64,000 nucleotides of DNA. It comes from Gemmatimonadales bacterium UBA2960 (GTDB lineage Bacteria; Gemmatimonadota; Gemmatimonadetes; Longimicrobiales; Gaopeijiaceae). Positions within the stretch are counted from its first letter, which is position 1. Every line of letters starts with the position of its first letter. The stretch spans positions 1-64,000 of the forward strand of contig DEBI01000134.1 of the NCBI GenBank assembly GCA_002348465.1, written 5' to 3'. The position numbers were made by a program, and so were the translations under genes. Positions 26,081-35,045 of this stretch are shown one piece after another. The notes under the pieces are model-generated. The model had not been told where the DNA came from. It made no database searches and worked only from the letters and a program-made list of their open reading frames with translations.

Positions 26081-27496
26081 ATGAGCGATGTACCTCGAAG
26101 CATTTCTATAGATAGACGACAACTCCTAAGAGTGGGGGCAGCCAGTGTTGGCGCGGCCGGATTAGGCCTAGGTGGTTTTGGAGGCCTGACGGATCTTTCT
26201 GCAGATGAGGTGGCTCGGCTTCAAGAGCGCCCACATCTTGGTCCGGCTCCAGCCAAGTTGTTTGCTGCGGACCCGATTGAAGTGGTTCGCGTCGGGTTTG
26301 TGGGCGTAGGGCTCCAGGGAGGGGCCCATGTTCAAAATTTCTTGCGTATAGACGGGGTGGAGATCGTCTCTGTGGGGGACATCAACAGAGCGCGTGCGGA
26401 GGAAGTCGCAGGATGGGTTGAGGCGGATGGTCGGCCTAGTCCGACGCTTTACACCAGAGATGAATGGGACTTCGTTCGGATGTGTGAGGAAGAGGACTTG
26501 GACCTCGTTTTCACGTCTACACCCTGGGAGTGGCATGTGCCCGTTTGCCTTTCTGCCATGGAAAATGGGAAGCACGCGGCGACGGAGGTGCCGGCTGCCT
26601 ACACGGTAGAGGACTGTTGGAAGCTCGTTGAGTACGCCGAGAAGTACCAGAAACACTGTGTAATGATGGAGAATTGCAACTACGATCGTCCAGAGATGAT
26701 GGTGTTCCGGATGGCACGCCTAGGTTTGTTCGGAGAGCTTCTTCACGCTGAATGCGGTTATTTACATGATCTTCGAGCGATAAAATTCGAGGATAAAGAC
26801 GAAGGGCTCTGGCGCAGGGCTCATGCCATGGTTCGGGACGGGAATTTCTACCCAACACATGGACTTGGGCCCGTGGCAAACGTCTTAGACATCAACCGGG
26901 GAGATCAACTCGACTACCTCGTGTCGATGAGCACACCTTCTCGAGGGTTGCAGAAATGGCAGCGTGAACACGTGCCTCCCGGTGATTCAAAGCGGGCCGA
27001 GCAATACATTCAGGGGGATGTAAATACAACGATGATTAAGACGCTGCACGGGAAGACCATCTATGTGAGTCACGACACAAATCTACCTAGGCCCTACTCC
27101 CGCATTCATATGGTCCAAGGCACTCAAGGTTTATTCCATGGATATCCGCATCGCGTTCATATTGAGGGGATCAGCCCAGACCACCAGTGGGAGGATTGGA
27201 TGAATCTTCGGGATGAGTACGATCACCCCATCTGGACCGAACTCGAAGAGCGCTCCGCGGGTGCTGGACATGGAGGTATGGATTACATCGAAGACTACCA
27301 ACTGGTGAGAGCACTGCGTGAGGGTAAGCCGACTGATATGAATGTGTACGATGCTGCCATGCTTTCGGTTATCTGTCCTCTTACGGAATGGTCTGTGGCG
27401 AACCGCTCGCAGCCAGTTGATGTGCCAGACTTTACCCGAGGCCGGTGGGCAGAGTGGCCGCGCCTCGAATTCTTGGGGGCACCTGTAGTCGAGTGA
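26081..27496 (+). CDS. Tat-exported Gfo/Idh/MocA oxidoreductase, GH109-like
   Basis: I chose ATG 26081 because the sequence then opens a twin-arginine leader (IDRRQLLRVGAASVGAAG). The Rossmann motif VGFVGVGLQGGAH binds NAD. The catalytic-domain block MMENCNYDRPEMMVFRM, then GLFGELLHAECGYLHDLR and PTHGLGPVANVLDINRGD, matches GH109 alpha-N-acetylgalactosaminidases, which use NAD-dependent transient oxidation. The length, 471 residues, fits GH109. It is translationally coupled to a galactokinase-family gene (GTGA), so release of galactose or N-acetylgalactosamine for phosphorylation is plausible. Confidence 0.85.
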   Translation: MSDVPRSISIDRRQLLRVGAASVGAAGLGLGGFGGLTDLSADEVARLQERPHLGPAPAKLFAADPIEVVRVGFVGVGLQGGAHVQNFLRIDGVEIVSVGDINRARAEEVAGWVEADGRPSPTLYTRDEWDFVRMCEEEDLDLVFTSTPWEWHVPVCLSAMENGKHAATEVPAAYTVEDCWKLVEYAEKYQKHCVMMENCNYDRPEMMVFRMARLGLFGELLHAECGYLHDLRAIKFEDKDEGLWRRAHAMVRDGNFYPTHGLGPVANVLDINRGDQLDYLVSMSTPSRGLQKWQREHVPPGDSKRAEQYIQGDVNTTMIKTLHGKTIYVSHDTNLPRPYSRIHMVQGTQGLFHGYPHRVHIEGISPDHQWEDWMNLRDEYDHPIWTELEERSAGAGHGGMDYIEDYQLVRALREGKPTDMNVYDAAMLSVICPLTEWSVANRSQPVDVPDFTRGRWAEWPRLEFLGAPVVE

Positions 27497-28701
27497 GTTG
27501 TATCGAAGACCTGTTTAAAGAGGTGTTCAACTGCTCCCCGACCCACAGGGTGAGAGCGCCGGGCAGAGTGAACTTGATCGGCGAGCACATTGATTACAAC
27601 GGGTTGCCTGTATTCCCCATGGCTCTTCAGCGGGCGGCACGAATCGTGTTTCGTCCTCGGAACGACCGGATCGTAGCCCTGCACTCGAGCGATGAGCGAT
27701 TTCACCCAGTTGAGTTTGAAATCGGGCCGGAGATTGAGCGGTGGAGCCAGGGCTCGTGGGGTAATTATGTGAAAGCGCCTGCCAAGGAATTGGCTTACCG
27801 TTTTGAGATCCAGCGTGGCTTTGACGGAGTGCTTCAGTCAGATATCCCGGTGGCGGCGGGTCTGTCTTCATCTTCTGCTATCGTCAACGCAGTCGGCCTA
27901 GCACTCGCGCATTTGAACGATGTTCTAGCGGAGCCCGGCGAGTTCGCTGGCTTGATGGCGGAGGCGGAACTCTTTGTCGGAACTCGCGGGGGAGGCATGG
28001 ACCAGGCGATCTCGCTTGGCGCAAAGGATCACTCGGCGGCTAAGGTTTCGTTCAATCCGATCCGACTTCAGCATGTGACTGTTCCGGATGGCTGGTGCTT
28101 TATAATCGCTGATTCGGGTGAGGTGGCTGAGAAATCGGGTTCACGCCAAGCCGAATACAACCTGCGCCGCACTAAGTGTGAAGAGGCGCTTCACATCATA
28201 AGTACCAACTTATTAGAACAGGGTATTACAGAAGGTCTGCATGAGTCTTACCCGGAGTTGTGTGCATCACTGGATACAGAGGTCCTGCTCGATTTTTCTG
28301 AAAACTTGCTGACAGCAAGCGAACATAGATGTTTTCGGCATGTAGTGACGGAGGCTGGTCGAGTAGAGGCAGCGATTGAGCGGATGCTTGCGGCAGACAT
28401 TCGCGGTTTTGGTGCCTATATGAATGCATCCCACGACTCATTGAAGACCGATTATCAGGTCAGTACTGAAGCACTGGATGAGATCGTTCAGGTTGCTAGA
28501 GAAGGGGGTGCGGTGGGCGCTCGCCTAACAGGAGCGGGGTTTGGCGGATGTGTAGTCGCTCTGGCTGAACGTCGCAGAGCGAGGGACGTATTAGGTGCTC
28601 TTCAGGTCGAGTATTACGAACGGCGAGGTCGAAAGAACAGGATGAATGAACGTCTCTTTATAGCAGTTCCATCTCGCGGTGCTTCCGTTCGAGTGATCTG
28701 A
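27493..28701 (+). CDS. galK: Galactokinase-family GHMP sugar kinase
   Basis: Start GTG 27493 overlaps the previous stop. The 402-residue protein has the galactokinase N-terminal signature RVRAPGRVNLIGEHIDYN, the phosphate-binding GHMP motif VAAGLSSSSAIVNA, the GGGMDQAISLGA block and the C-terminal ARLTGAGFGGCVVAL motif. The family phosphorylates galactose at C1 with ATP; some members take N-acetylgalactosamine or L-arabinose. Coupling to a GH109-like enzyme makes a GalNAc preference conceivable. The gene symbol refers to the family, not to proven specificity. Confidence 0.82.
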   Translation: MSCIEDLFKEVFNCSPTHRVRAPGRVNLIGEHIDYNGLPVFPMALQRAARIVFRPRNDRIVALHSSDERFHPVEFEIGPEIERWSQGSWGNYVKAPAKELAYRFEIQRGFDGVLQSDIPVAAGLSSSSAIVNAVGLALAHLNDVLAEPGEFAGLMAEAELFVGTRGGGMDQAISLGAKDHSAAKVSFNPIRLQHVTVPDGWCFIIADSGEVAEKSGSRQAEYNLRRTKCEEALHIISTNLLEQGITEGLHESYPELCASLDTEVLLDFSENLLTASEHRCFRHVVTEAGRVEAAIERMLAADIRGFGAYMNASHDSLKTDYQVSTEALDEIVQVAREGGAVGARLTGAGFGGCVVALAERRRARDVLGALQVEYYERRGRKNRMNERLFIAVPSRGASVRVI

Positions 28702-28799
28702 GACTCGTTCTTGCGTCTTAGCCCTAGGGTAACGCAGGATCTCCGGTTTCTCGGGCTCAGCTTGACTCGTCTCGTCGAAAGGCAATCTTCAGCAGCCCT

Positions 28800-29585
28800 A
28801 TGCGTCCTAGCCCACCGTCAATGTTCCAACCGTCATCAAAGAAAGTTCTACTGTCAGTCTTAGTAGGATGCTTCGTGATCCAGTCCGGGCTGGTGTATTC
28901 TGACGACACAGACATAGTTCTGTCTGCCGATGCAGTTGAGGGTCGCAAACTCTTCCACGAAGGGTCCTGTCAGGTTTGTCATCAACTCTGGGGCCAAGGT
29001 GGGTTTTTAGGTCCGGATCTTACGAATGCTTCGAGTCGAGTCGACGAAACTCGCCTAGCATCGCTGCTCACTGTGGGTAGTGGTCAGATGCCGGCATATG
29101 CATATGCTGACCAAGAGATTCAATACATTCGTTCTTTCCTTGAGGAAATTGATCGGCCAGATGTAGGGCGCGGCCAGCTGCGACTGGGTGACCCAAGTAC
29201 TCCCGTGACCCCTCAGGCTGCGTTTGACGCAGTGGTGAGAGCTTCGGCGCCGGGCGATGAACTCGAGGGTTTCGAAACGTTCTCTTCCGGAATTTGCTCG
29301 GCTTGCCACTTCCCATTCCAGTCTTCGACTGTAGGTGCTCCAGACCTTTCAACAGTGACTGAACGTCTTGATGTCGAGGATCTCATAGAGGTTCTCAAGA
29401 GGGGTAGACCAGAGAGAGGCATGCCTCCGCCTTCACCCGTACTTTCTGATGAACAACTCGATCACCTGATCAAGTACTTAGACTGGTTATACCAGAATCG
29501 ATCTGGGCTTATGGCGGAGTGGGGTGATCTTCAGGCGGGGCGGAGTATAGATTGGAGGAAGCTTGACTGGTGGGAGTTCCGATGA
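28800..29585 (+). CDS. Dihaem cytochrome c, NorC-like, partner of the haem-copper subunit
   Basis: After an N-terminal membrane anchor or signal (residues ~15-33) come two cytochrome c domains with CQVCH at 57-61 and CSACH at 166-170. The first reads CQVCHQLWGQGGFLGPDLTN, which resembles NorC (CxxCHT...G..F.PDLT). Probable Met ligands are in GQMPAYAY and RGMPPPSP. The protein would carry electrons in the periplasm to the membrane subunit encoded next. The stop overlaps the next start (ATGA), which argues for a fixed two-subunit complex. An ATG at 28821 is an alternative start. Confidence 0.85.
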   Translation: MRPSPPSMFQPSSKKVLLSVLVGCFVIQSGLVYSDDTDIVLSADAVEGRKLFHEGSCQVCHQLWGQGGFLGPDLTNASSRVDETRLASLLTVGSGQMPAYAYADQEIQYIRSFLEEIDRPDVGRGQLRLGDPSTPVTPQAAFDAVVRASAPGDELEGFETFSSGICSACHFPFQSSTVGAPDLSTVTERLDVEDLIEVLKRGRPERGMPPPSPVLSDEQLDHLIKYLDWLYQNRSGLMAEWGDLQAGRSIDWRKLDWWEFR

Positions 29586-31057
29586 CCTCGAATGAGCCCG
29601 AGAGCTTTGGGGGACCGGTAGACTTAAATGGGCCTTCTGCGCTTGGTGGTGTTTGGCTTCCTTTTGAGGCTGGAGATCCGGTCCGTCAGTTTGCCACGAT
29701 TATGTTTATTCGTGGTGGTTTGATCGCGATCGCGGTGACTCTGGTGGCAGGAATGTTGGGTGCGCTGTATTCGATCCCAACACTCGCTCCCAGTTTTCAA
29801 GCACTAGGCATTGATCTACGACAGTTGCGTCCTGTGCATACGACTTTCGCCTCTGCTTGGATCTTCCTTGGTGGTGTGGCGGTCGTGCATCGGTGGCTGC
29901 AGGACTACGGTGGTATCGCGACCCGCGGTGACCGAATTCGACTTCGGGTTCAAGTAGTTTCTTGGTCGATCGCTGGAGTGGGTATTCTGGCTACACTAGC
30001 TATGGGCATTGGATCAGGTCGCGAGTATGTAGGTTTTCATCCCGTGTTCAGTGCACTGATTTTGATCGGTTGGCTCTGTTACGCGTGGAATTTTTTTCGT
30101 GTGGCTGGACCGAGCTTTTTCCAAAGGCCCCTGTACATGACGATGTGGGGCGTTGGTATGCTTTTCTTTATCGTGACGTTCGTTGAACAGCACCTTTATT
30201 TGGTCCCGGGCATCTTCTCCAATCCGTTGCAGGATCTTCAAGTACAATGGAAGGCTACCGGAACATTAGTCGGTGCGTTCAACCTCTTCGTATATGGTTC
30301 GGTCATATACATAGGTGAGAGGATCAGTGGAGACCCAAAATACGGACACTCTCGAGTCGCCTATGCGCTTTTCAGTGTAGGGCTATTGAACTCATTTACA
30401 AACTTCGCGCACCATACGTACCACTTGCCTCAGGACCACGTAATTAAATGGGTTTCGTTCGTGGTGAGCATGATGGAAATCTCGATTCTGTGCAGAGCGA
30501 TCTATGACCTGTGGGCGCTCGTACGTGAAACGGAGGGCAATGCATTCTGTGCTGCACGTGGATCATTTACGGCATCTAAATATTGGTCAGTCTTTATTTT
30601 GCTTTCTGCAGTGCTGATTTCAGTTCCGCCACTGAATGCGATAATCCACGGTACTTATGCAGTTACTGGCCACGCTATGGGTGCAACCATCGGCATCGAT
30701 ACTATGGTACTGATCGGAGCCATTATATGGATTCTCGGAGAGCACTTGGCAGCCCGAGAGGGGAAGGAATCGGTAGCTTCTCTAAATACGAGAGAGATGC
30801 GAAACATCATCATCGGGCTCAATTTGGGAGTCGCAGCCCTCGTTGGATGGCTTCACCTTTCGGGAACTATCACAGGGATTGGTCGGTCTGCGTTCGCACC
30901 GGGAGAAGTATATGTGCCGCCGTCGTGGCTTCCAATGTGGAACGGTATCCTGTTCACAATCACTGGCTTTCTCGCGCTCGTCTTCTTCACGGCCTTGCTT
31001 TTCAAGCTTACACCTGTCGCGTTCCGTTATTGGTGGGTAAGTGACGTCAGGGTGTAG
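29582..31057 (+). CDS. Divergent haem-copper oxidase superfamily subunit I (CcoN/NorB-like) with altered ligands
   Basis: ATG 29582 overlaps the upstream stop; a GTG at 29570 is less likely. About 12 membrane helices are present. Compared with cbb3 CcoN by eye, His86 (RPVHTTFASAW) matches the first low-spin haem ligand, His277-His278 (NFAHHTYH) match two CuB ligands, and His364 (VTGHAMG) matches the haem b3 ligand. However, Gly227 (VQWKATGTLVG) stands where CuB His207 should be. Ser271 replaces the cross-linked Tyr. Met366 replaces the second low-spin haem ligand His. With a NorC-like partner this may be an unusual NO-reductase-like enzyme, or one with another role. No CcoP or CcoQ gene is nearby. 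Confidence 0.85.
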   Translation: MTSNEPESFGGPVDLNGPSALGGVWLPFEAGDPVRQFATIMFIRGGLIAIAVTLVAGMLGALYSIPTLAPSFQALGIDLRQLRPVHTTFASAWIFLGGVAVVHRWLQDYGGIATRGDRIRLRVQVVSWSIAGVGILATLAMGIGSGREYVGFHPVFSALILIGWLCYAWNFFRVAGPSFFQRPLYMTMWGVGMLFFIVTFVEQHLYLVPGIFSNPLQDLQVQWKATGTLVGAFNLFVYGSVIYIGERISGDPKYGHSRVAYALFSVGLLNSFTNFAHHTYHLPQDHVIKWVSFVVSMMEISILCRAIYDLWALVRETEGNAFCAARGSFTASKYWSVFILLSAVLISVPPLNAIIHGTYAVTGHAMGATIGIDTMVLIGAIIWILGEHLAAREGKESVASLNTREMRNIIIGLNLGVAALVGWLHLSGTITGIGRSAFAPGEVYVPPSWLPMWNGILFTITGFLALVFFTALLFKLTPVAFRYWWVSDVRV

Positions 31058-31079
31058 CCCGCGGTCGCTGCCACATCTG

Positions 31080-32852
31080 TCAGGTCAGGCCAACACGGGG
31101 AAGGGTCTTGAGAAGCGCTAATGAGGAGATCGCTGCAGCACCAAGGCATACCCCGGCCAGTATTGCCTGACCGTAGAGCAGGTAGCCGGTTCCGAGAACG
31201 GCACCGTAAACCACGGTGACACCGAGGAACCATGCAAGAAAGGCTGCCGACGCGTTTTCGGCACTGCGGTCTTCCTCTGTGAGTCCTAGGCCAGCTCCGG
31301 CCCATCCGTTGCCCATCGGCCGTATCAGCCGGTGGAATGACTTGAGCGTCTCATGCTCGGTCGGCGGAGTGAGAAATGTTACGGTGATCCATCCAGCCGT
31401 AGTGATCAGAACACCCAGGACCAATTGAAGCGACGGATCAATCTCGTTGAACCCTAGTGCTTCGTGTCCGAACTGGAAGTAGAGAGCGACCAGAAACGAT
31501 ATGACCATAGCTGACAGCTCACTCCAGGCGTTGATTCGCCACCAGAACCAACGCAACAGGAAGACCAAGCCAGTTCCTGCACCTATCTGCAGGAGAATCT
31601 GAAATGCCTGCAATGCGTTCTCTAGCCAAAGAGAGATTACGCCAGCTAGGGTGATGAGACCGACGGTCGCGAGCCTGCCGATCCGCACGTACTGCTTCTC
31701 ATCCTCGTTGGGCGCTATGAATCGACGGTACACATCATCTACCATATATGAAGCTCCCCAGTTGAGGTGCGTGCTTATCGTTGACATGTACGCGGCTGCC
31801 AGAGACGCGACCACTAAGCCGAGTAGGCCTGACGGGAGGAAAATTAGCATCGCCGGGTATGCAAGATCGTTACGCACGATCGACGGATCGACGTTGGGGA
31901 ACGCAGCCTGGATCGATTCTAGTGTCGGGTAAACGATGAGAGAGGCAAGAGCAACGATGATCCAGGGCCAGGGTCGTAGTGCGTAGTGGGCGATGTTGAA
32001 CCACAGCGTTGCCTTCATGGCGTGGTTTTCGTCCTTGGCAGCTAGCATCCGTTGGGCCACATACCCTCCTCCGCCAGGTTCGGCGCCCGGGTACCAAGTG
32101 CTCCACCATTGTACCGCGATGGGTATGATGAAGACGGTCGAAGCTGTTTTCCAGTCGGAAAAGTCAGGGAGGAGAGATAGTTTCTCTATGACCGTCGGGT
32201 CACTGAAGAGTCCCGTGAGCCCTCCAACTTGGGGTTGTGCCACGGCGTACCATGCGGCAGCCACCGAGCCGATCATTGCGACGCCGAAGAGAATCAGGTC
32301 GGTTACGACCACGCCCCACAGTCCTGACGTAGCGGAGTAGATTGTGGTTACGGCTCCTGCAACGAGTACTACTTCGTACTTTGAAGCTCCGAGGAGCACC
32401 CCGCCAATCTTGATAGCGGCGAGCGTAACTGTCGCCATTATCATGCAGTTGAAGAAGATTCCCAGATAAACTGCTCTAAATCCCCGAAGAAATGCGGCGG
32501 GTCTTCCCGAGTAACGGAGTTCATAGAACCCGATATCTGTGGAGATGCCAGATCTCCGCCAAAGCTTGGCGTAAAAGAACACTGTGCACATACCAGTAAT
32601 CACGAATGCCCACCAGACCCAGTTCTGACTTACGCCACCAGTACGGACGAGATCGGTGACCAAGTTTGGAGTATCTGTTGAGAAAGTCGTTGCAACCATC
32701 GACGTTCCAAGAAGCCACCACGGCATTGAGCGCCCGCCCAAGAAGAACTCATCGGACTTGGATCCGGCCCGGCGCGCGAACCAGATTCCTATAGTTACGG
32801 CCACCACGCCGTATAGAGAGATGACCGTCCAGTCGAGTGGCGTTAGTTGCAT
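31080..32852 (-). CDS. Sodium:solute symporter (SSS family)
   Basis: The 590-residue protein has about 13-14 membrane helices, beginning with LDWTVISLYGVVAVTIG and the family block DEFFLGGRSMPWWLLGTSMVATTFSTDTP. It uses the sodium gradient to import sugars, amino acids, nucleosides or other solutes; the subfamily resembles those beside sugar catabolism genes. It starts 4 bases after the nucleotidyltransferase gene on the same strand, so the two form an operon. Its solute might be a hexose or amino sugar, given the sugar genes next door. Confidence 0.9.
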   Translation of the reverse strand: MQLTPLDWTVISLYGVVAVTIGIWFARRAGSKSDEFFLGGRSMPWWLLGTSMVATTFSTDTPNLVTDLVRTGGVSQNWVWWAFVITGMCTVFFYAKLWRRSGISTDIGFYELRYSGRPAAFLRGFRAVYLGIFFNCMIMATVTLAAIKIGGVLLGASKYEVVLVAGAVTTIYSATSGLWGVVVTDLILFGVAMIGSVAAAWYAVAQPQVGGLTGLFSDPTVIEKLSLLPDFSDWKTASTVFIIPIAVQWWSTWYPGAEPGGGGYVAQRMLAAKDENHAMKATLWFNIAHYALRPWPWIIVALASLIVYPTLESIQAAFPNVDPSIVRNDLAYPAMLIFLPSGLLGLVVASLAAAYMSTISTHLNWGASYMVDDVYRRFIAPNEDEKQYVRIGRLATVGLITLAGVISLWLENALQAFQILLQIGAGTGLVFLLRWFWWRINAWSELSAMVISFLVALYFQFGHEALGFNEIDPSLQLVLGVLITTAGWITVTFLTPPTEHETLKSFHRLIRPMGNGWAGAGLGLTEEDRSAENASAAFLAWFLGVTVVYGAVLGTGYLLYGQAILAGVCLGAAAISSLALLKTLPRVGLT

Positions 32853-32856
32853 TGGG

Positions 32857-33783
32857 CTATCCCAAACGTGCGAGGGCGTCGGCTAGATCCGCTGGGTACA
32901 CCCCTGCGGCTAACCGTTCCGCAAGAATGGCCTGAGAGCCTGAGCGGTCTGCTGCGTGGGTGATGCCTAGCCACGTATCTGCAGCCCGGAGTACACGAAC
33001 GCCGGTCGTTCCTAACTCGATCTGTGCGTTGAGTGATGTCGAGAGGAAGTATTCCGCTTGTGTGTCCGATCCCCAGTACTCAAGAAAATGACGAAACTGC
33101 CGATGCAGACTCTGGATGATCGACGGTGTAAATCCCCATAGGTTCATTGAGACGATCTCGTCACCCGACATTTCTACTGGGCGCCCATCGATAGTTGAGC
33201 CCGTTATCAAGTGATCATGGCACTGGATATTCTGGACCTCCGTAATACGCTCAAGCATGTCATTGGGACCTAGGACACATACGCCTCGTGCTACACCTCC
33301 CGCTCCGGATAGCGTCTTGTCCAGTGAGTAACCGACTAGCGTGGCTTCGCCCTCATCTTCCGGTGTTCGGCCGCTCATTTCCTCGAACAGAAGTCGGAAC
33401 GCACCGGGTCCATATAGGTCGTCTGCATTGCACACCGCGAAAGGGCCTTCGATCTGGGAAGCTGCGCAGAGGACGGCATGCGCAGTACCCCATGGCTTGA
33501 TACGGTCGGGTGGGGCTCTAAAACCCGAGGGTAATTTGTCGAGTTCCTGACAAACAAAGTTTATCTCGAGTTTATCACCTATCGTGTCGTTAACATGCTG
33601 CCTTACGTCCTCTAGGATCTCCCTTCGCACGACATAGGTTACGGATCGAAATCCCGCATTAGCCGCGTCGTATACGTTGAAATCCATAATTGCTTCGTCA
33701 CTGGGGCCGAGTGCGTCTAGCTGTTTGAGGCGTCCATACCTTGTTGATAGACCTGCAGCCAGCACGACGAGTGGGAAGCTCAA
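32857..33783 (-). CDS. Sugar nucleotidyltransferase-like protein
   Basis: The N-terminus LVVLAAGLSTRYGRLKQLD is the nucleotide-binding LxAGxGxRxG...K loop of NTP transferases. CNADDLYGPGA supplies the conserved metal-binding Asp pair region. The length of 308 residues suits a single-domain enzyme. It would make an NDP-sugar from a sugar 1-phosphate. A kinase of the galactokinase family lies 5 kb away on the other strand, and a sugar-type symporter is co-transcribed, so a salvage route sugar to sugar-1-P to NDP-sugar is plausible but inferred. Confidence 0.8.
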   Translation of the reverse strand: MSFPLVVLAAGLSTRYGRLKQLDALGPSDEAIMDFNVYDAANAGFRSVTYVVRREILEDVRQHVNDTIGDKLEINFVCQELDKLPSGFRAPPDRIKPWGTAHAVLCAASQIEGPFAVCNADDLYGPGAFRLLFEEMSGRTPEDEGEATLVGYSLDKTLSGAGGVARGVCVLGPNDMLERITEVQNIQCHDHLITGSTIDGRPVEMSGDEIVSMNLWGFTPSIIQSLHRQFRHFLEYWGSDTQAEYFLSTSLNAQIELGTTGVRVLRAADTWLGITHAADRSGSQAILAERLAAGVYPADLADALARLG

Positions 33784-33919
33784 GAGAAATTACTCGGATT
33801 TGGTAGATATTGTTTTTGATAAGGGAATGTTCACTCAATGGGCTTACCGGCGCGAGTGTTTAAGCTCCCTTTAGGCAAAGCCTCTCGGGGGTTGCACAGA
33901 CAGGAGCGTGATAATATGC

Positions 33920-33935
33920 ATTATTCATGAATAAT
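33920..33935. repeat. Perfect 16-bp palindrome spanning the proB start codon
   Basis: ATTATTCATGAATAAT is its own reverse complement and is centred on the ATG at 33927. It could be an operator. Upstream TAATAT at 33912-33917 may be a -10 box, and then transcription would begin near the ATG. Confidence 0.45.
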
Positions 33936-35045
33936 TCATCGCCTAGGACTGTGGTCCTGAAATTCGGGAGCAGCCTCCTGACGAACGGTTCGAAAGAGTT
34001 AGATACAGAGCAAATGGCAACTGTGGCTAGGACGGTTGCGGCGTCAGGCGAGCGAAATGTTGTGATAGTATCGAGCGGCGCCGTGGCGGCGGGATTCAGG
34101 GCGGCGGGTCACGTGGTGCCGCCGACGCGAACCGCTGAGCGACAGGCAGCTGCGGCAATAGGTCAGGGACGCCTGATGAAGCTTTGGAGCGATGCGTTTC
34201 ACGAAGTTGGGCTCACGGTGGGTCAGGTGCTCTTGACGAACGACTGCCTGAAAGACCGACGGCGTTACGTTGCGGCTAGGGGAGTGCTACGCGAACTGCT
34301 ACAGGCGGGGGTGATCCCGATTGTAAATGAGAATGACACCGTGAGCGTAGATGAGATTATGGTCGGCGATAATGACAACCTAGCCGCCATGACGGCGTCG
34401 TTAGTTGACGCGGACCTTCTGGCTCTGTTGACTGATGTGCCCGGTGTCTATGATCGAGATCCCGATGTTGATTCAGAAGCAAAGATTGTTTCCTGCGCTT
34501 CGAGCGCACAAGAACTACGCGCGCTCTGTTTCGGAAAGAAACAGGTTGTTTCTACTGGGGGGATGGAGACGAAGTTAGAGGCAGCCGAGCGGGCTGGGCG
34601 TTATGGTGTGCCGACTGTGATTGCGGCTGGCAACGACCCGAGAGTGCTAGAAACCCTCCTGGAGGGTGGGGATACGGGGACGCGGATAGAAGCACATGCA
34701 GAACCACTTCGAGCACGTCGGCACTGGATGGCTGTGCAGAAAGGTTTGACGGGATGGCTAGTTATAGATGACGGTGCTGTGCGCGCACTTCGTCGTCGTG
34801 CGAGTCTGCTTCCCCGCGGTGTGGTCGGAGTCGGAGGGCGTTTCCGACGAGGGGATCTGGTTGCGGTGGTCGACGATCAAGGTGTTGAGCACGCACGAGG
34901 TATAGTACGGTTCGATGATCGTGAAGTAGAGCGCATTCGGGGTATGCATACAGACCAAGTGAAGATTGAGCTTGGTTTGGAGACCGGTACAGTTGTGATG
35001 CGCCCTGATCGCTTGGTGCTATCCAGTAATGAGGTTCACGCGTGA
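33927..35045 (+). CDS. proB: Glutamate 5-kinase
   Basis: First enzyme of proline synthesis, phosphorylating glutamate with ATP. The amino-acid-kinase domain (residues ~8-255) shows VVLKFGSSLL, VIVSSGAVAAGF, VNENDTVSVDE and GDNDNLAAMTA. A C-terminal PUA domain (~280-360) is present (GVVGVGGRFRRGDLVAVVD). The length of 372 is normal. The initiating ATG has only a distant AGGAG (33902-33906) and lies within a palindrome. The stop overlaps the proA start as GTGA. Confidence 0.95.
   Translation: MNNSSPRTVVLKFGSSLLTNGSKELDTEQMATVARTVAASGERNVVIVSSGAVAAGFRAAGHVVPPTRTAERQAAAAIGQGRLMKLWSDAFHEVGLTVGQVLLTNDCLKDRRRYVAARGVLRELLQAGVIPIVNENDTVSVDEIMVGDNDNLAAMTASLVDADLLALLTDVPGVYDRDPDVDSEAKIVSCASSAQELRALCFGKKQVVSTGGMETKLEAAERAGRYGVPTVIAAGNDPRVLETLLEGGDTGTRIEAHAEPLRARRHWMAVQKGLTGWLVIDDGAVRALRRRASLLPRGVVGVGGRFRRGDLVAVVDDQGVEHARGIVRFDDREVERIRGMHTDQVKIELGLETGTVVMRPDRLVLSSNEVHA

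Noticed and set aside
28762..28790. TTGACT as -35 of the cytochrome c gene
   Set aside because: No acceptable -10 box stands at 16-18 bases, so the promoter is not supported.
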